Assembly: GCA_964498755.1 (NCBI GenBank)
Contig: CAZCIB010000006.1
Span: 7,805 to 71,804, forward strand
Reading direction: 5' to 3'
DNA from: RZZS01 sp964498755
GTDB taxonomy: Bacteria; Pseudomonadota; Alphaproteobacteria; Micavibrionales; Micavibrionaceae
DNA: 64,000 nucleotides
The notes beneath the pieces were generated by a model. The model was not told where the DNA came from. It saw only the letters and a list, made by a program, of their open reading frames with translations, and searched no databases. Shown piece by piece: positions 25,987 through 33,288 of this stretch. A program made the translations under genes and the position numbers. How positions within the stretch are numbered: the first letter of the stretch is position 1; every line of letters begins with the position of its first letter.

Positions 25987-26140
25987 ATCAAAAGGCAAGT
26001 CCTGGCGCGAAATGGGTATCCGCAAGGAGCAAATACTGACCCGTTGCGAAAAGACCGCCGCATTTGATCCGGCTTTAAAAGAGCTGGTGGAAACGCTTTA
26101 TAAGAAAATCGATGCGGAGGGGTTCTGGCCAAAGCAATAA
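25982..26140 (+). CDS. Possible 52-aa protein or gene remnant
   Basis: Frame beginning MTSKGKSWREMGIRKEQILT and ending DAEGFWPKQ, with normal-looking amino acid composition. Its ATG is part of the repeat that ends at 25986 and no ribosome binding site is visible, so this may be the 3' remnant of an older gene truncated by the repeat rather than an intact one. The interval 26141-26289 has no other feature. Confidence 0.35.
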   Translation: MTSKGKSWREMGIRKEQILTRCEKTAAFDPALKELVETLYKKIDAEGFWPKQ

Positions 26141-26289
26141 AACAGGACCAAAACATACCATCGCGCTTTCAAAGTTTTTAACTTTTCCGTGAAATAATTA
26201 TACTAATAGTTGTTATCCATCCGTTCGGCGGATATAAAAACGCGAACATGATCTTAGTTCGCCAGGGCAAAAAGGGTTTAATCCGGGGT

Positions 26290-26868
26290 ATGCGGCTGAC
26301 AAATTCCATAAGGGCGGGGCTTTTCTGCGCTGCGTTAATCGCGCTGTTAACGCCGACGCTGGCTGTGGCCGGAAAACTTAACAAACTCTCGGAAAGCGAT
26401 ATCAAATCCTTTATCGTCGAGACCACCAAAATCACGAGCGGTCAGGCGATTTACCGCTCGAACGATGAAATCAGGAATTACCTCGACAGGCATCTGCACA
26501 AAAAAGGCTTCTTCAAAAGTAAAATCCGCTACATCGTTCCCGGCTTCCCAAGCCAGGAAAACACCTTAAGCCTTGATAAGGAACAATTTATCGAGAGCAT
26601 CCTGAGCGGGCAGCAGGCGCTGGAAAATTACTATTCCGAAGTCGACGTCAAAAAGGTCCGCATTTCAAAGGACAAAACGAAAGCCACCGTCGTCACAAAA
26701 AGCAAGGAGAGCGGCGTCATGCCCGTCCCCGGCGAAGGCGGAAAGGCAGAAAAAATCCCGGTTGAAGGCAAATCCACCTGCGACCAGATTTTAAAGCTCG
26801 AAGACGGCGTTATACAAATGTACAGCGCAACCTGCGAGACGGACATAAATTTCCAGATGCCTTTTTGA
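26290..26868 (+). CDS. Secreted protein with C-terminal MPF motif (paralogue B)
   Basis: About 192 residues. From the ATG at 26290 the protein begins with a signal peptide (MRLTNSIRAGLFCAALIALL, then TPTLAVAG); an upstream ATG at 26248 would add 14 residues. The mature part is Lys-rich and soluble and ends CDQILKL...MYSATCETDINFQMPF, matching the C-terminus of the gene at 22158. Probably periplasmic. Start choice is uncertain since no clear Shine-Dalgarno is present at either ATG. It is followed closely by a membrane-anchored hydrolase gene. Confidence 0.75.
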   Translation: MRLTNSIRAGLFCAALIALLTPTLAVAGKLNKLSESDIKSFIVETTKITSGQAIYRSNDEIRNYLDRHLHKKGFFKSKIRYIVPGFPSQENTLSLDKEQFIESILSGQQALENYYSEVDVKKVRISKDKTKATVVTKSKESGVMPVPGEGGKAEKIPVEGKSTCDQILKLEDGVIQMYSATCETDINFQMPF

Positions 26869-26909
26869 AATGCCTTTGTGACATTTCGATATTTGTCTAC
26901 ACTTCTTCC

Positions 26910-27728
26910 ATGTTCACCAAGGCCGCCATCAAGAAATTCGTGATTAACGCGCTTATCGTTTATTTTTCCGTCGCGCTGGGATTGTTCCTGATCCAGCGCA
27001 GCATGATGTATTACCCGACGAAAACGCCCCCGTCTTTGAGCGAATACAGGGGTGAAGGCGTCATGCAAGAGGTCAAGGTGACGACTGATGACGGCTTGAC
27101 GATCAATGGCTGGTACAAGCCTGCGGAAAAAGGAAAGCCGACGATTTTGTGGTTTCACGGCAATGCCGGTAATCACGGCATGCGCTTCCCGCTCGCCTAT
27201 CTGTACGCGCATAAAGGCTATGGGCTGCTTCTGGCCGGTTACAGGGGCTTTGGCGGCAACGAGGGCAAGCCAACGGAAAAAGGGCTCTACAAGGACGCGC
27301 GCGCGTGGATTACGTCTCTGACCGGCGCAGGTGTTGATATCGGCGACATCGTCCTCTACGGCGAATCGCTTGGCAGCGGGGTCGCCGTGCAAATGGCCAC
27401 GGAATTCAAGGACATCCATGCGCTGATCCTTCAGGCGCCCTATTTGAGTTTTGTCGTGATCGCGCGTAAACGCTACTTCTTCCTGCCGGTTGATCTTATG
27501 CTGCTCGACCAGTACCGCAGCAAGGACAAAATTGCGGATGTCACTGCGCCGTTGTTAATTATGCACGGGGAACAAGACAGCCTCATACCGGCGACGCATG
27601 GGCGCAAGCTCTATGAGCTGGCGACCACGGACGTCAAGGAGATCGAAATCTTTTCTGCCGTTGGACACAACGATTTGCCTATGCCGATGCTCGCAGCCCG
27701 GGCGATGGGTTTTCTGGAGGGTTTGTAA
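26910..27728 (+). CDS. Alpha/beta hydrolase, membrane-anchored (BEM46/ABHD13-like)
   Basis: About 272 residues: N-terminal hydrophobic anchor (FVINALIVYFSVALGLFLIQ) followed by an alpha/beta hydrolase domain. Visible features are the oxyanion segment WFHGNAGNHG, the nucleophile elbow GESLGSG, the acid region MHGEQDSLIP and the catalytic His in VGHNDLP. The pattern matches the BEM46/ABHD13 group of serine hydrolases; the substrate is unknown. I use the ATG at 26910; a TTG at 26865 overlapping the previous gene is also in frame. Confidence 0.85.
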   Translation: MFTKAAIKKFVINALIVYFSVALGLFLIQRSMMYYPTKTPPSLSEYRGEGVMQEVKVTTDDGLTINGWYKPAEKGKPTILWFHGNAGNHGMRFPLAYLYAHKGYGLLLAGYRGFGGNEGKPTEKGLYKDARAWITSLTGAGVDIGDIVLYGESLGSGVAVQMATEFKDIHALILQAPYLSFVVIARKRYFFLPVDLMLLDQYRSKDKIADVTAPLLIMHGEQDSLIPATHGRKLYELATTDVKEIEIFSAVGHNDLPMPMLAARAMGFLEGL

Positions 27729-27734
27729 CCCCAC

Positions 27735-27865
27735 ATCGTCACCCCGGAGACAAGCCGTCAGGCTTGTTCAAACATCCGGGGTCCAGAAAAAGAGTCAAGC
27801 TTCGCTTGACACATCATGGATCCCGTTTGTTTAAGCGCACTAAAGTGCGCCAACGGGATGACGCG
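27735..27865. repeat. Palindromic repeats between hydrolase and sdhB
   Basis: CGTCACCCCGG ... CATCCGGGGTCCAG with inner stems (AAGCCGTCAGGCTTG; GTCAAGCTTCGCTTGAC), then GGATCCCGTTTG ... AACGGGATGACG. It is placed at the convergent end of two genes and belongs to the GTCATCCC group. Confidence 0.65.
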
Positions 27866-27884
27866 GTTTATTGATGAAAACAAA

Positions 27885-28676
27885 TCAACGCCGCGCGACC
27901 ATCAGCTTTTTGATCTCAGCGATGGACTTCGCCGGGTTGAGGTCTTTCGGGCAGGCGCTCGTGCAGTTCATAATCGTATGGCAGCGGTAAAGCTTGAACG
28001 GGTCTTCCAGCTGATCGAGACGCTCGCCCGTCGCCTCGTCCCGGCTATCGGCGATCCAGCGATACGCGTTCAAAAGCGCGGCCGGTCCCAGAAAACGGTC
28101 GGCGTTCCACCAGTAGCTCGGGCATGCCGTCGAACAGCAGGCGCACAAGATACACGCAGCCGGTCCATGCCCGTCCGATCCATTGAGCAGATCGGCGTCT
28201 TCCGGGCTTTGTAATCTCTCGCGCGATGGCGGAGGACTTTCGGTTTTCAGCCACGGCTCGATCGAGGCGTGCTGGGCGTAGAACTGGGTCAAATCCGGCA
28301 CGAGGTCTTTGACAACAGGCATATGCGGCAACGGCGTGATCGTGATATCGCCTTTGGACTCTTCGATCGGGCGCGTGCATGCGAGCGTATTGCGCCCGTC
28401 AATATTCATCGCGCAGGATCCGCAAATCCCCTCGCGGCACGAGCGGCGGAAAGTCAGGGACGAATCCACCTGGTCCTTGATATAGATAACCGCGTCAAGC
28501 GTCATCGGCCCGCATTTGGACAGGTCGATTTTATATTCGTCGAGGCGCGGGTTGCTCGAGCCGTCCGGGTCCCAGCGGTAAATTTTAAAAGTCCGCGCGT
28601 TTTCCGCGCCGTTCGCGGCGTCAAACGTCTCGCCCTTTTGAATCTTCGAATTTTTCGGCAGCGTAAACTGAACCAT
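27885..28676 (-). CDS. sdhB: Succinate dehydrogenase iron-sulfur subunit SdhB
   Basis: Electron-transfer subunit of respiratory complex II. 263 residues with the [2Fe-2S] ligands in CREGICGSC...C, and the [4Fe-4S]/[3Fe-4S] ligands in CILCACCSTACPSYWW and CHTIMNCTSACPKDLNP. AGAGG precedes the ATG. The order sdhC-sdhD-sdhA-sdhB is kept, but about 1.7 kb of other genes separates sdhA from sdhB, which is unusual. Confidence 0.97.
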   Translation of the reverse strand: MVQFTLPKNSKIQKGETFDAANGAENARTFKIYRWDPDGSSNPRLDEYKIDLSKCGPMTLDAVIYIKDQVDSSLTFRRSCREGICGSCAMNIDGRNTLACTRPIEESKGDITITPLPHMPVVKDLVPDLTQFYAQHASIEPWLKTESPPPSRERLQSPEDADLLNGSDGHGPAACILCACCSTACPSYWWNADRFLGPAALLNAYRWIADSRDEATGERLDQLEDPFKLYRCHTIMNCTSACPKDLNPAKSIAEIKKLMVARR

Positions 28677-28741
28677 TTCAACCTCTTTCTACGGCGAGTA
28701 TAAGGGATCGGTTCAGTTGAGGGAAGGATGGAGTTCGAAGG

Positions 28742-29074
28742 TTAATTCAGGTCAAGCTCTATACCCTTGTAATCTTTACGTATCCGTTGCATATCGGCGA
28801 AGCGGAACGCCCAGAAAAGTCCGGCCGCGAGCCAGTCGCCTCGCTTGAGATTTTCAAGATCCTGTTTGAGATACCGCGCGCGGTCGCCGCGCAAGCGATG
28901 CTGAAGTTTGTGGGAAAGAAGCTCGCGAGGACCGGGTTCCTCGTCTATGCGTCTTTGTTGCTCCAGCGTAAAACGGATCGGCAGCCCGAATACGGCTTCC
29001 CGCAAATTCTCCATAGAAGATTTCGGGTTTTCCGGCTTCGGCGCGCGGCCAGTGGGTACGGGCGACATTGGCAT
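28742..29074 (-). CDS. Hypothetical protein (110 aa)
   Basis: 110-residue soluble protein, beginning MPMSPVPTGRAPKPENPKSS, rich in Arg and Glu (RYLKQDLENLKRGDWLAAG) with an amphipathic C-terminal half. No recognised motif. It lies 65 bp before sdhB on the same strand and within the segment that separates sdhA from sdhB. The ribosome binding site is weak. Function unknown. Confidence 0.55.
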   Translation of the reverse strand: MPMSPVPTGRAPKPENPKSSMENLREAVFGLPIRFTLEQQRRIDEEPGPRELLSHKLQHRLRGDRARYLKQDLENLKRGDWLAAGLFWAFRFADMQRIRKDYKGIELDLN

Positions 29075-29151
29075 ATGCGGATGCTATTGGATTGGAAAGC
29101 GGAAGTCAATATGTTTTCATAAAGCTCATCATTCGAAAGCCACAAAAACAT

Positions 29152-29328
29152 TCACCTTCGCGGAATTTCATTTGGCCGGTCCGGGGGTGGCGGGGTCTCA
29201 TTCGGCGTACCAGGATCAACGTCCGGGGGATGCGCAGGCGGCAGATCAGGCGGCGCAACCGGGTCAATCCTGTGCGGGCCCGGCGTCGGAACCGTGTCTG
29301 GCTGAAGCGGGGGTTGTTGCGGGGTCAT
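29152..29328 (-). CDS. Proline-rich small protein, full-length copy
   Basis: 58 residues, starting MTPQQPPLQPDTVPTPGPHR and nearly half proline, predicted disordered. AGGAGAG lies about 5 nt before the ATG at 29328. The first 27 residues are nearly the same as those of the gene at 30265 (MTPQQPxxxPDTxPTPxPxR). The two copies flank the oppositely oriented NadD-like gene. Small Pro-rich frames of this style occur in alphaproteobacteria, but I know no function. Confidence 0.6.
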   Translation of the reverse strand: MTPQQPPLQPDTVPTPGPHRIDPVAPPDLPPAHPPDVDPGTPNETPPPPDRPNEIPRR

Positions 29329-29412
29329 GGTCACTCTCCTGACTTGGCTCCACACACACCAACGTACGGCGAAACGGTTAGTTCCATAGCATCAGACAAC
29401 GATAAAATTTTA

Positions 29413-29440
29413 TTGACATAACTTTTTATCTGTCTATATT
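29413..29440 (+). promoter_or_regulatory. Promoter of the NadD-like gene, start codon at +1
   Basis: TTGACA (29413-29418) and TATATT (29435-29440) with a 16-bp spacer. The first in-frame ATG starts 8 nt after the -10 box, where transcription should begin, and there is no Shine-Dalgarno, so the mRNA is predicted to be leaderless or nearly so. Confidence 0.7.
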
Positions 29441-29448
29441 ATGCGGAA

Positions 29449-30162
29449 ATGACTATGACGAAACAAAGAAGCAATGAAGCGGCGCCGCGCGTAGCGGCTC
29501 TCTTAGGCTCTTTTAATCCGCCGCACGTCTTGCACTTAAAAAAAGCCGAAATGGCGCGGGACAAATTCGGCGCAGATAAGGTTTTTCTTGTGCCTTCTCC
29601 ACTTTCTCCGGAAAAAAGAGGGCAAAAACAAGCGTCATTCCCGCAAAAACTGGAAATGTGCGAAATATTGGCGCGCAGCAGCCCTGGAGACTGGCTGAGC
29701 GTATCCGACAGCTTTAGAAGCGCGTGCGGAACCTACGCGTCTTACATAACAGCGGCCATGTCAACTGCCTGTGAAATCTCCGCCGCGTCTCCCGGAGCAG
29801 AAATTTTGTTTGTCGGTGGAGAAGATACAAGAAAAAAGCTGGAAATTCTCTCGCATCTGACATCTCTTGCCCTTGCAAGTTTTCGTTTTGCAAGCCAAAT
29901 CGGAAACGGCCTTGGCTTGTCCATGGCTACCGAAATGAATTCATACTTTCCTCTTGCGCTTCGAGTAAGAGCTTGCACCCTGCCGCGCGAACAGGGAGAA
30001 CCCTCTTCCAGCGCTATACGCAAAGAGCTGGAGAGCGGCGGCGCTCCTTCGGCGGAAATTCTGCCAAGAGAGCTGTTAGAATATATTAAAAAGGAAAATC
30101 TATATCCGGCGCAAACTGGGCCTTTCACGAGAACGCAGCATAATATTGCGGAAGTGGCTTAA
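29449..30162 (+). CDS. NadD-like nucleotidyltransferase
   Basis: 237-residue protein of the nucleotidyltransferase superfamily (HxGH class). It has GSFNPPHVLH at residues 20-29, in which the two histidines are kept but the glycine is replaced by leucine; LVPSPLSPEK; FVGGEDTRKKLE; and the SSSAIR (ISSTxIR-like) motif near 186 followed by LLEYIKKENLY. This is the pattern of nicotinate-nucleotide adenylyltransferase, but sequence around the active site is divergent, so substrate is uncertain. It lies on the opposite strand inside the sdh operon and is flanked by duplicated proline-rich genes, which suggests acquisition. Confidence 0.75.
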   Translation: MTMTKQRSNEAAPRVAALLGSFNPPHVLHLKKAEMARDKFGADKVFLVPSPLSPEKRGQKQASFPQKLEMCEILARSSPGDWLSVSDSFRSACGTYASYITAAMSTACEISAASPGAEILFVGGEDTRKKLEILSHLTSLALASFRFASQIGNGLGLSMATEMNSYFPLALRVRACTLPREQGEPSSSAIRKELESGGAPSAEILPRELLEYIKKENLYPAQTGPFTRTQHNIAEVA

Positions 30163-30265
30163 AAAGCGAGCAGAACCGCCACTGCGGCGGCGCGACGGGA
30201 TCAATCCTGTCCGGATTTGGCGTTGGAATCGTGTCAGGCGGGGGAGCCGGCTGTTGCGGGGTCAT
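30125..30265 (-). pseudogene. Proline-rich small protein, truncated copy
   Basis: 46 codons from the ATG at 30265 (strong AGGAGGG upstream). The first 27 residues match the copy at 29328, then homology stops after DPVAPP and the frame continues into QWRFCSLFKP, overlapping the 3' end of the NadD-like gene by 38 nt. The simplest reading is that arrival of the NadD-like gene cut off the original C-terminus. It may still be translated. Confidence 0.55.
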
Positions 30266-30373
30266 GGGAAAAGCCCTCCTCTTGTTTTCTCTCAAGACCT
30301 CCAACAGAAAAGAATGTAAAAAGTTCCGGTTAAATTGAGACACGAAGGGCGACCGGTCCTTCGCCGATTATAT

Positions 30374-32164
30374 TTAATAAACCCTCTCCTTCGGCGGGAT
30401 AGGTTCGACTTCGTCGGTGAGAGTCGTCAAAATGACGGGACGGTACCCTATTGTCGTTTTGCCGTCGCCCTCGACCCATATGGCCGTGTGCTTCAGCCAG
30501 TTCGCATCATCACGTTCGGTGAAGTCTTCTCTCGCATGCGCGCCGCGTGACTCTTTGCGGTTCGCGGCGGAATGCATGGTGGCCACGGCCTGATACAATA
30601 AGTTATCCAGCTCGATCGCCTCGATCAGATCGGTATTGAAAATCAGCGAGCGGTCCTTGACGCCGAGATCGGCGCGGTCCGCGAAACAGGCGTCAATAAG
30701 CTCCACGCCCTCGTCCAGCGTTTCGCCCGTGCGGAACACGGCGGCGTGGTTCTGCATGGTCTTCTGCATGCGCGATCGCAGGTTCGCCGGGCTCGTCCCG
30801 CCGGCGCTGTGCCGCAGCCAGTCTAATCTCTCCAAAGCGCGTTCGCCCTTATCCGCGCCCAGCGCGCGGTGCGGCATGCCCGGCTTGACGGTTTCAGACG
30901 CGGTCAGCGCCGCCGCCCGCCCGAACACGACGAGATCAAGAAGGGAATTCGAGCCAAGCCGGTTTGCGCCGTGCACGGACACGCAGGCCGCCTCGCCGAT
31001 CGCCATCAGCCCCGGCACGACGCGGTTCGGGTCGCGCTCCGTCGGGTTCAGGACCTCGGTGCGGTAATTGGTCGGGATGCCGCCCATATTGTAATGCACG
31101 GTCGGCAGGACGGGGATCGGCTCGCGCGTCACGTCGACGTTCGAGAAAATCCGCGCCGTCTCGGCGATGCCGGGCAAGCGCTGGTGAATGATATCCGGGT
31201 CGAGATGTTCGAGATGCAGATGGATATGATCAGATTCTTCGCCGACGCCGCGCCCCTCGCGGATTTCAATCGTCATGGAGCGGCTGACCACGTCGCGGCT
31301 CGCGAGGTCTTTGGCGCTGGGCGCATAGCGCTCCATGAACCGCTCGCCCTCGGAGTTGGTGAGATACCCGCCCTCGCCCCGGACTCCCTCGGTGATCAAA
31401 CAGCCCGCGCCGTAAATCCCGGTCGGGTGAAACTGGACGAACTCCATATCCTGAAGCGGAATTCCCGCCCGCAATACCATCGCGTTGCCGTCGCCCGTGC
31501 AGGTATGGGCGCTCGTGCAGGAGAAATACGCCCGGCCGTATCCGCCCGTGGCCAGCACTGTCTGATGCCCGCGGAAGCGGTGAATGCTGCCGTCTTCGAG
31601 ATTGAGCGCCATCACGCCGACGCAGGCGCCGTCGTCGCTCATGATCAGGTCGAGCGCGAAATACTCAATGAAAAACTCGGCCCTGTGTTTTAAAGCCTGC
31701 TGATAGAGCGTGTGCAAAATCGCATGGCCCGTGCGGTCGGCGGCGGCGCAGGTGCGCTGGGCCGTCCCCTTGCCGTAATGAGTCGTCATGCCGCCGAAGG
31801 CGCGCTGGTAAATCTTGCCCTCCGCCGTGCGGGAGAACGGCACGCCATAATGCTCAAGCTCGATAACGGCCGGGATCGCCTCGCGGCACATATATTCGAT
31901 CGCGTCCTGATCCCCGAGCCAGTCGGAGCCCTTGATCGTGTCGTACATATGAAAGCGCCAGTCGTCCTCGCCCATATTCCCCAGAGCCGCGCTGATCCCG
32001 CCCTGCGCCGCCACGGTGTGGGATCGCGTCGGGAATATCTTGGTGAGGCAAGCGGTCTTAAGACCTTTTTCCGCCATCCCGAATGTCGCGCGCAGGCCCG
32101 CCCCGCCCCCGCCAACAACGATGACGTCATAGTAATGGTCAGTGATTGGATAGGTTTCAGTCAT
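30374..32164 (-). CDS. sdhA: Succinate dehydrogenase flavoprotein subunit SdhA
   Basis: Catalytic subunit of complex II, oxidising succinate to fumarate. 596 residues: FAD-binding VVGGGGAGLRATFGMAEKG, the covalent-FAD histidine region RSHTVAAQGG, the catalytic HPTGIYGAGCLITEGVRGEGG and GEAACVSVHGANRLGSNSLLDL. Typical length and C-terminal RKESRGAHAREDF. It is preceded by sdhD after a 233-bp gap holding an inverted repeat. Confidence 0.97.
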   Translation of the reverse strand: MTETYPITDHYYDVIVVGGGGAGLRATFGMAEKGLKTACLTKIFPTRSHTVAAQGGISAALGNMGEDDWRFHMYDTIKGSDWLGDQDAIEYMCREAIPAVIELEHYGVPFSRTAEGKIYQRAFGGMTTHYGKGTAQRTCAAADRTGHAILHTLYQQALKHRAEFFIEYFALDLIMSDDGACVGVMALNLEDGSIHRFRGHQTVLATGGYGRAYFSCTSAHTCTGDGNAMVLRAGIPLQDMEFVQFHPTGIYGAGCLITEGVRGEGGYLTNSEGERFMERYAPSAKDLASRDVVSRSMTIEIREGRGVGEESDHIHLHLEHLDPDIIHQRLPGIAETARIFSNVDVTREPIPVLPTVHYNMGGIPTNYRTEVLNPTERDPNRVVPGLMAIGEAACVSVHGANRLGSNSLLDLVVFGRAAALTASETVKPGMPHRALGADKGERALERLDWLRHSAGGTSPANLRSRMQKTMQNHAAVFRTGETLDEGVELIDACFADRADLGVKDRSLIFNTDLIEAIELDNLLYQAVATMHSAANRKESRGAHAREDFTERDDANWLKHTAIWVEGDGKTTIGYRPVILTTLTDEVEPIPPKERVY

Positions 32165-32179
32165 GGTTTGCTTTCTGTT

Positions 32180-32392
32180 TTTTAACCGCGAATGAACGCG
32201 AATTTACGCGAATATTTTTTTAACCACAAAGTCACAAAGGCGCAAAGGACACAGAGTTCTTATTATTCGTGCGAAGCGCGCTCAAAATAACAATGGTCGC
32301 AACAAACCGATACGTTTAAATTGTTTTGCGCTGCGCGCGGCTATCTTCTCGTACTCTTTGTGCCCTTTGTGACTTTGTGACTTAGTGGTTAA
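32180..32392. repeat. Inverted repeat with tandem short units, sdhD-sdhA gap
   Basis: Left side: AACCGCGAATGAACGCGAAT and a third GCGAAT unit (10-nt period, 32184-32212), then AACCACAAAGTCACAAAGG with further CAAAGG units (8-nt period, 32222-32257). Right side (32353-32392): CTTTGTGCCCTTTGTGACTT, the inverted counterpart at roughly four of five positions. It would place a long hairpin between sdhD and sdhA in the mRNA. Confidence 0.75.
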
Positions 32393-32397
32393 GAAAC

Positions 32398-32799
32398 CTA
32401 TCCCCCAAACGCAATTTTGAGCACGCAGAAAATCCCGATGACCGCGCCCGCGAACATGAACAGCTTCATCCCGATCAGTTTCATCATCTTGAACCATTCG
32501 AGATGCACGTAATCCTCGACGATTTCCTTGCTGCCGAGATAACCGTGCCAGAACGCCGAAACGATAAACAGGATCATCAGCACGGCGTTGACGGGCTGCG
32601 CGAGAAAGGCGGTGAATTGTTCGTGGCTCAGACCGACGCTCTGGATGACGAACCAGACGAACCACGCAATCAGCGGGATATTGGCGATTGCGGTGATGCG
32701 CAACGTCATCCAGCCTTCTACCGCCGAACGCGCTGCGCCCAGCCCGCGTACGCGGGCCAGAGGCGTTTTAAATCCGTTATCTTCCCATTTTGCCGTCAT
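32398..32799 (-). CDS. sdhD: Succinate dehydrogenase membrane anchor SdhD
   Basis: 133-residue membrane anchor with three hydrophobic segments (TAIANIPLIAWFVWFVIQSVG, VLMILFIVSAFWHGYLG, FMFAGAVIGIFCVLKIAF). The histidine in AFWHGYLGSKEIVEDYVH is the likely haem b ligand region. GGAG lies 8 nt before the ATG. Assignment rests on topology, this motif and position between sdhC and sdhA. Confidence 0.93.
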   Translation of the reverse strand: MTAKWEDNGFKTPLARVRGLGAARSAVEGWMTLRITAIANIPLIAWFVWFVIQSVGLSHEQFTAFLAQPVNAVLMILFIVSAFWHGYLGSKEIVEDYVHLEWFKMMKLIGMKLFMFAGAVIGIFCVLKIAFGG

Positions 32800-32815
32800 A
32801 CTGCTTCTCCGACGG

Positions 32816-33211
32816 TTAAATCCCTGTAAAAAACCACGTCGCCCCCGTCATCATCAGCGCAAAAACGACCACGAAAATTCCCGCCATATAGGCGTATTTC
32901 AGGTTAAACAGCGCGCCGGTATCCCAGAACAGATGCCGGATCCCGTTGGCGAGATGATAGTAAACGCAGAACGTCCAGCCGAAAATCATGAACAGCCCCA
33001 AAGGCGAGCCGGAAAATTCCGCGAATACGGCATAAGCTTGCGGCCCGACCGCCGTCGCGATAATCCACCACAGCAAATACAAAAGCCCGATTGTAAGCGC
33101 AAAACCGGTAATCCGGTGCATGATCGAGAGGCCCGAGGTCATTGGAGTCTTCGCGGCCAGTTGCAAAAACGGCGAGAGCGGGCGGTTTTGATTTTTTGTT
33201 TTTGCGACCAT
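32816..33211 (-). CDS. sdhC: Succinate dehydrogenase cytochrome b556 subunit SdhC
   Basis: 131-residue membrane subunit of complex II with three hydrophobic segments. The family motifs RPLSPFLQ (N-terminus), SIMHRITG and the haem-ligand region HLANGIRHLFWDTG are all present. AAGAGGATG precedes the ATG. First gene of the sdh operon, 16 nt before sdhD. Confidence 0.96.
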   Translation of the reverse strand: MVAKTKNQNRPLSPFLQLAAKTPMTSGLSIMHRITGFALTIGLLYLLWWIIATAVGPQAYAVFAEFSGSPLGLFMIFGWTFCVYYHLANGIRHLFWDTGALFNLKYAYMAGIFVVVFALMMTGATWFFTGI

Positions 33212-33288
33212 GGCATCCTCTTATACGGCCAGAATTCCGATCAAGACCATATCACAGCAAAGGAACGCTGCAAATCAAAAGGGCGTTT

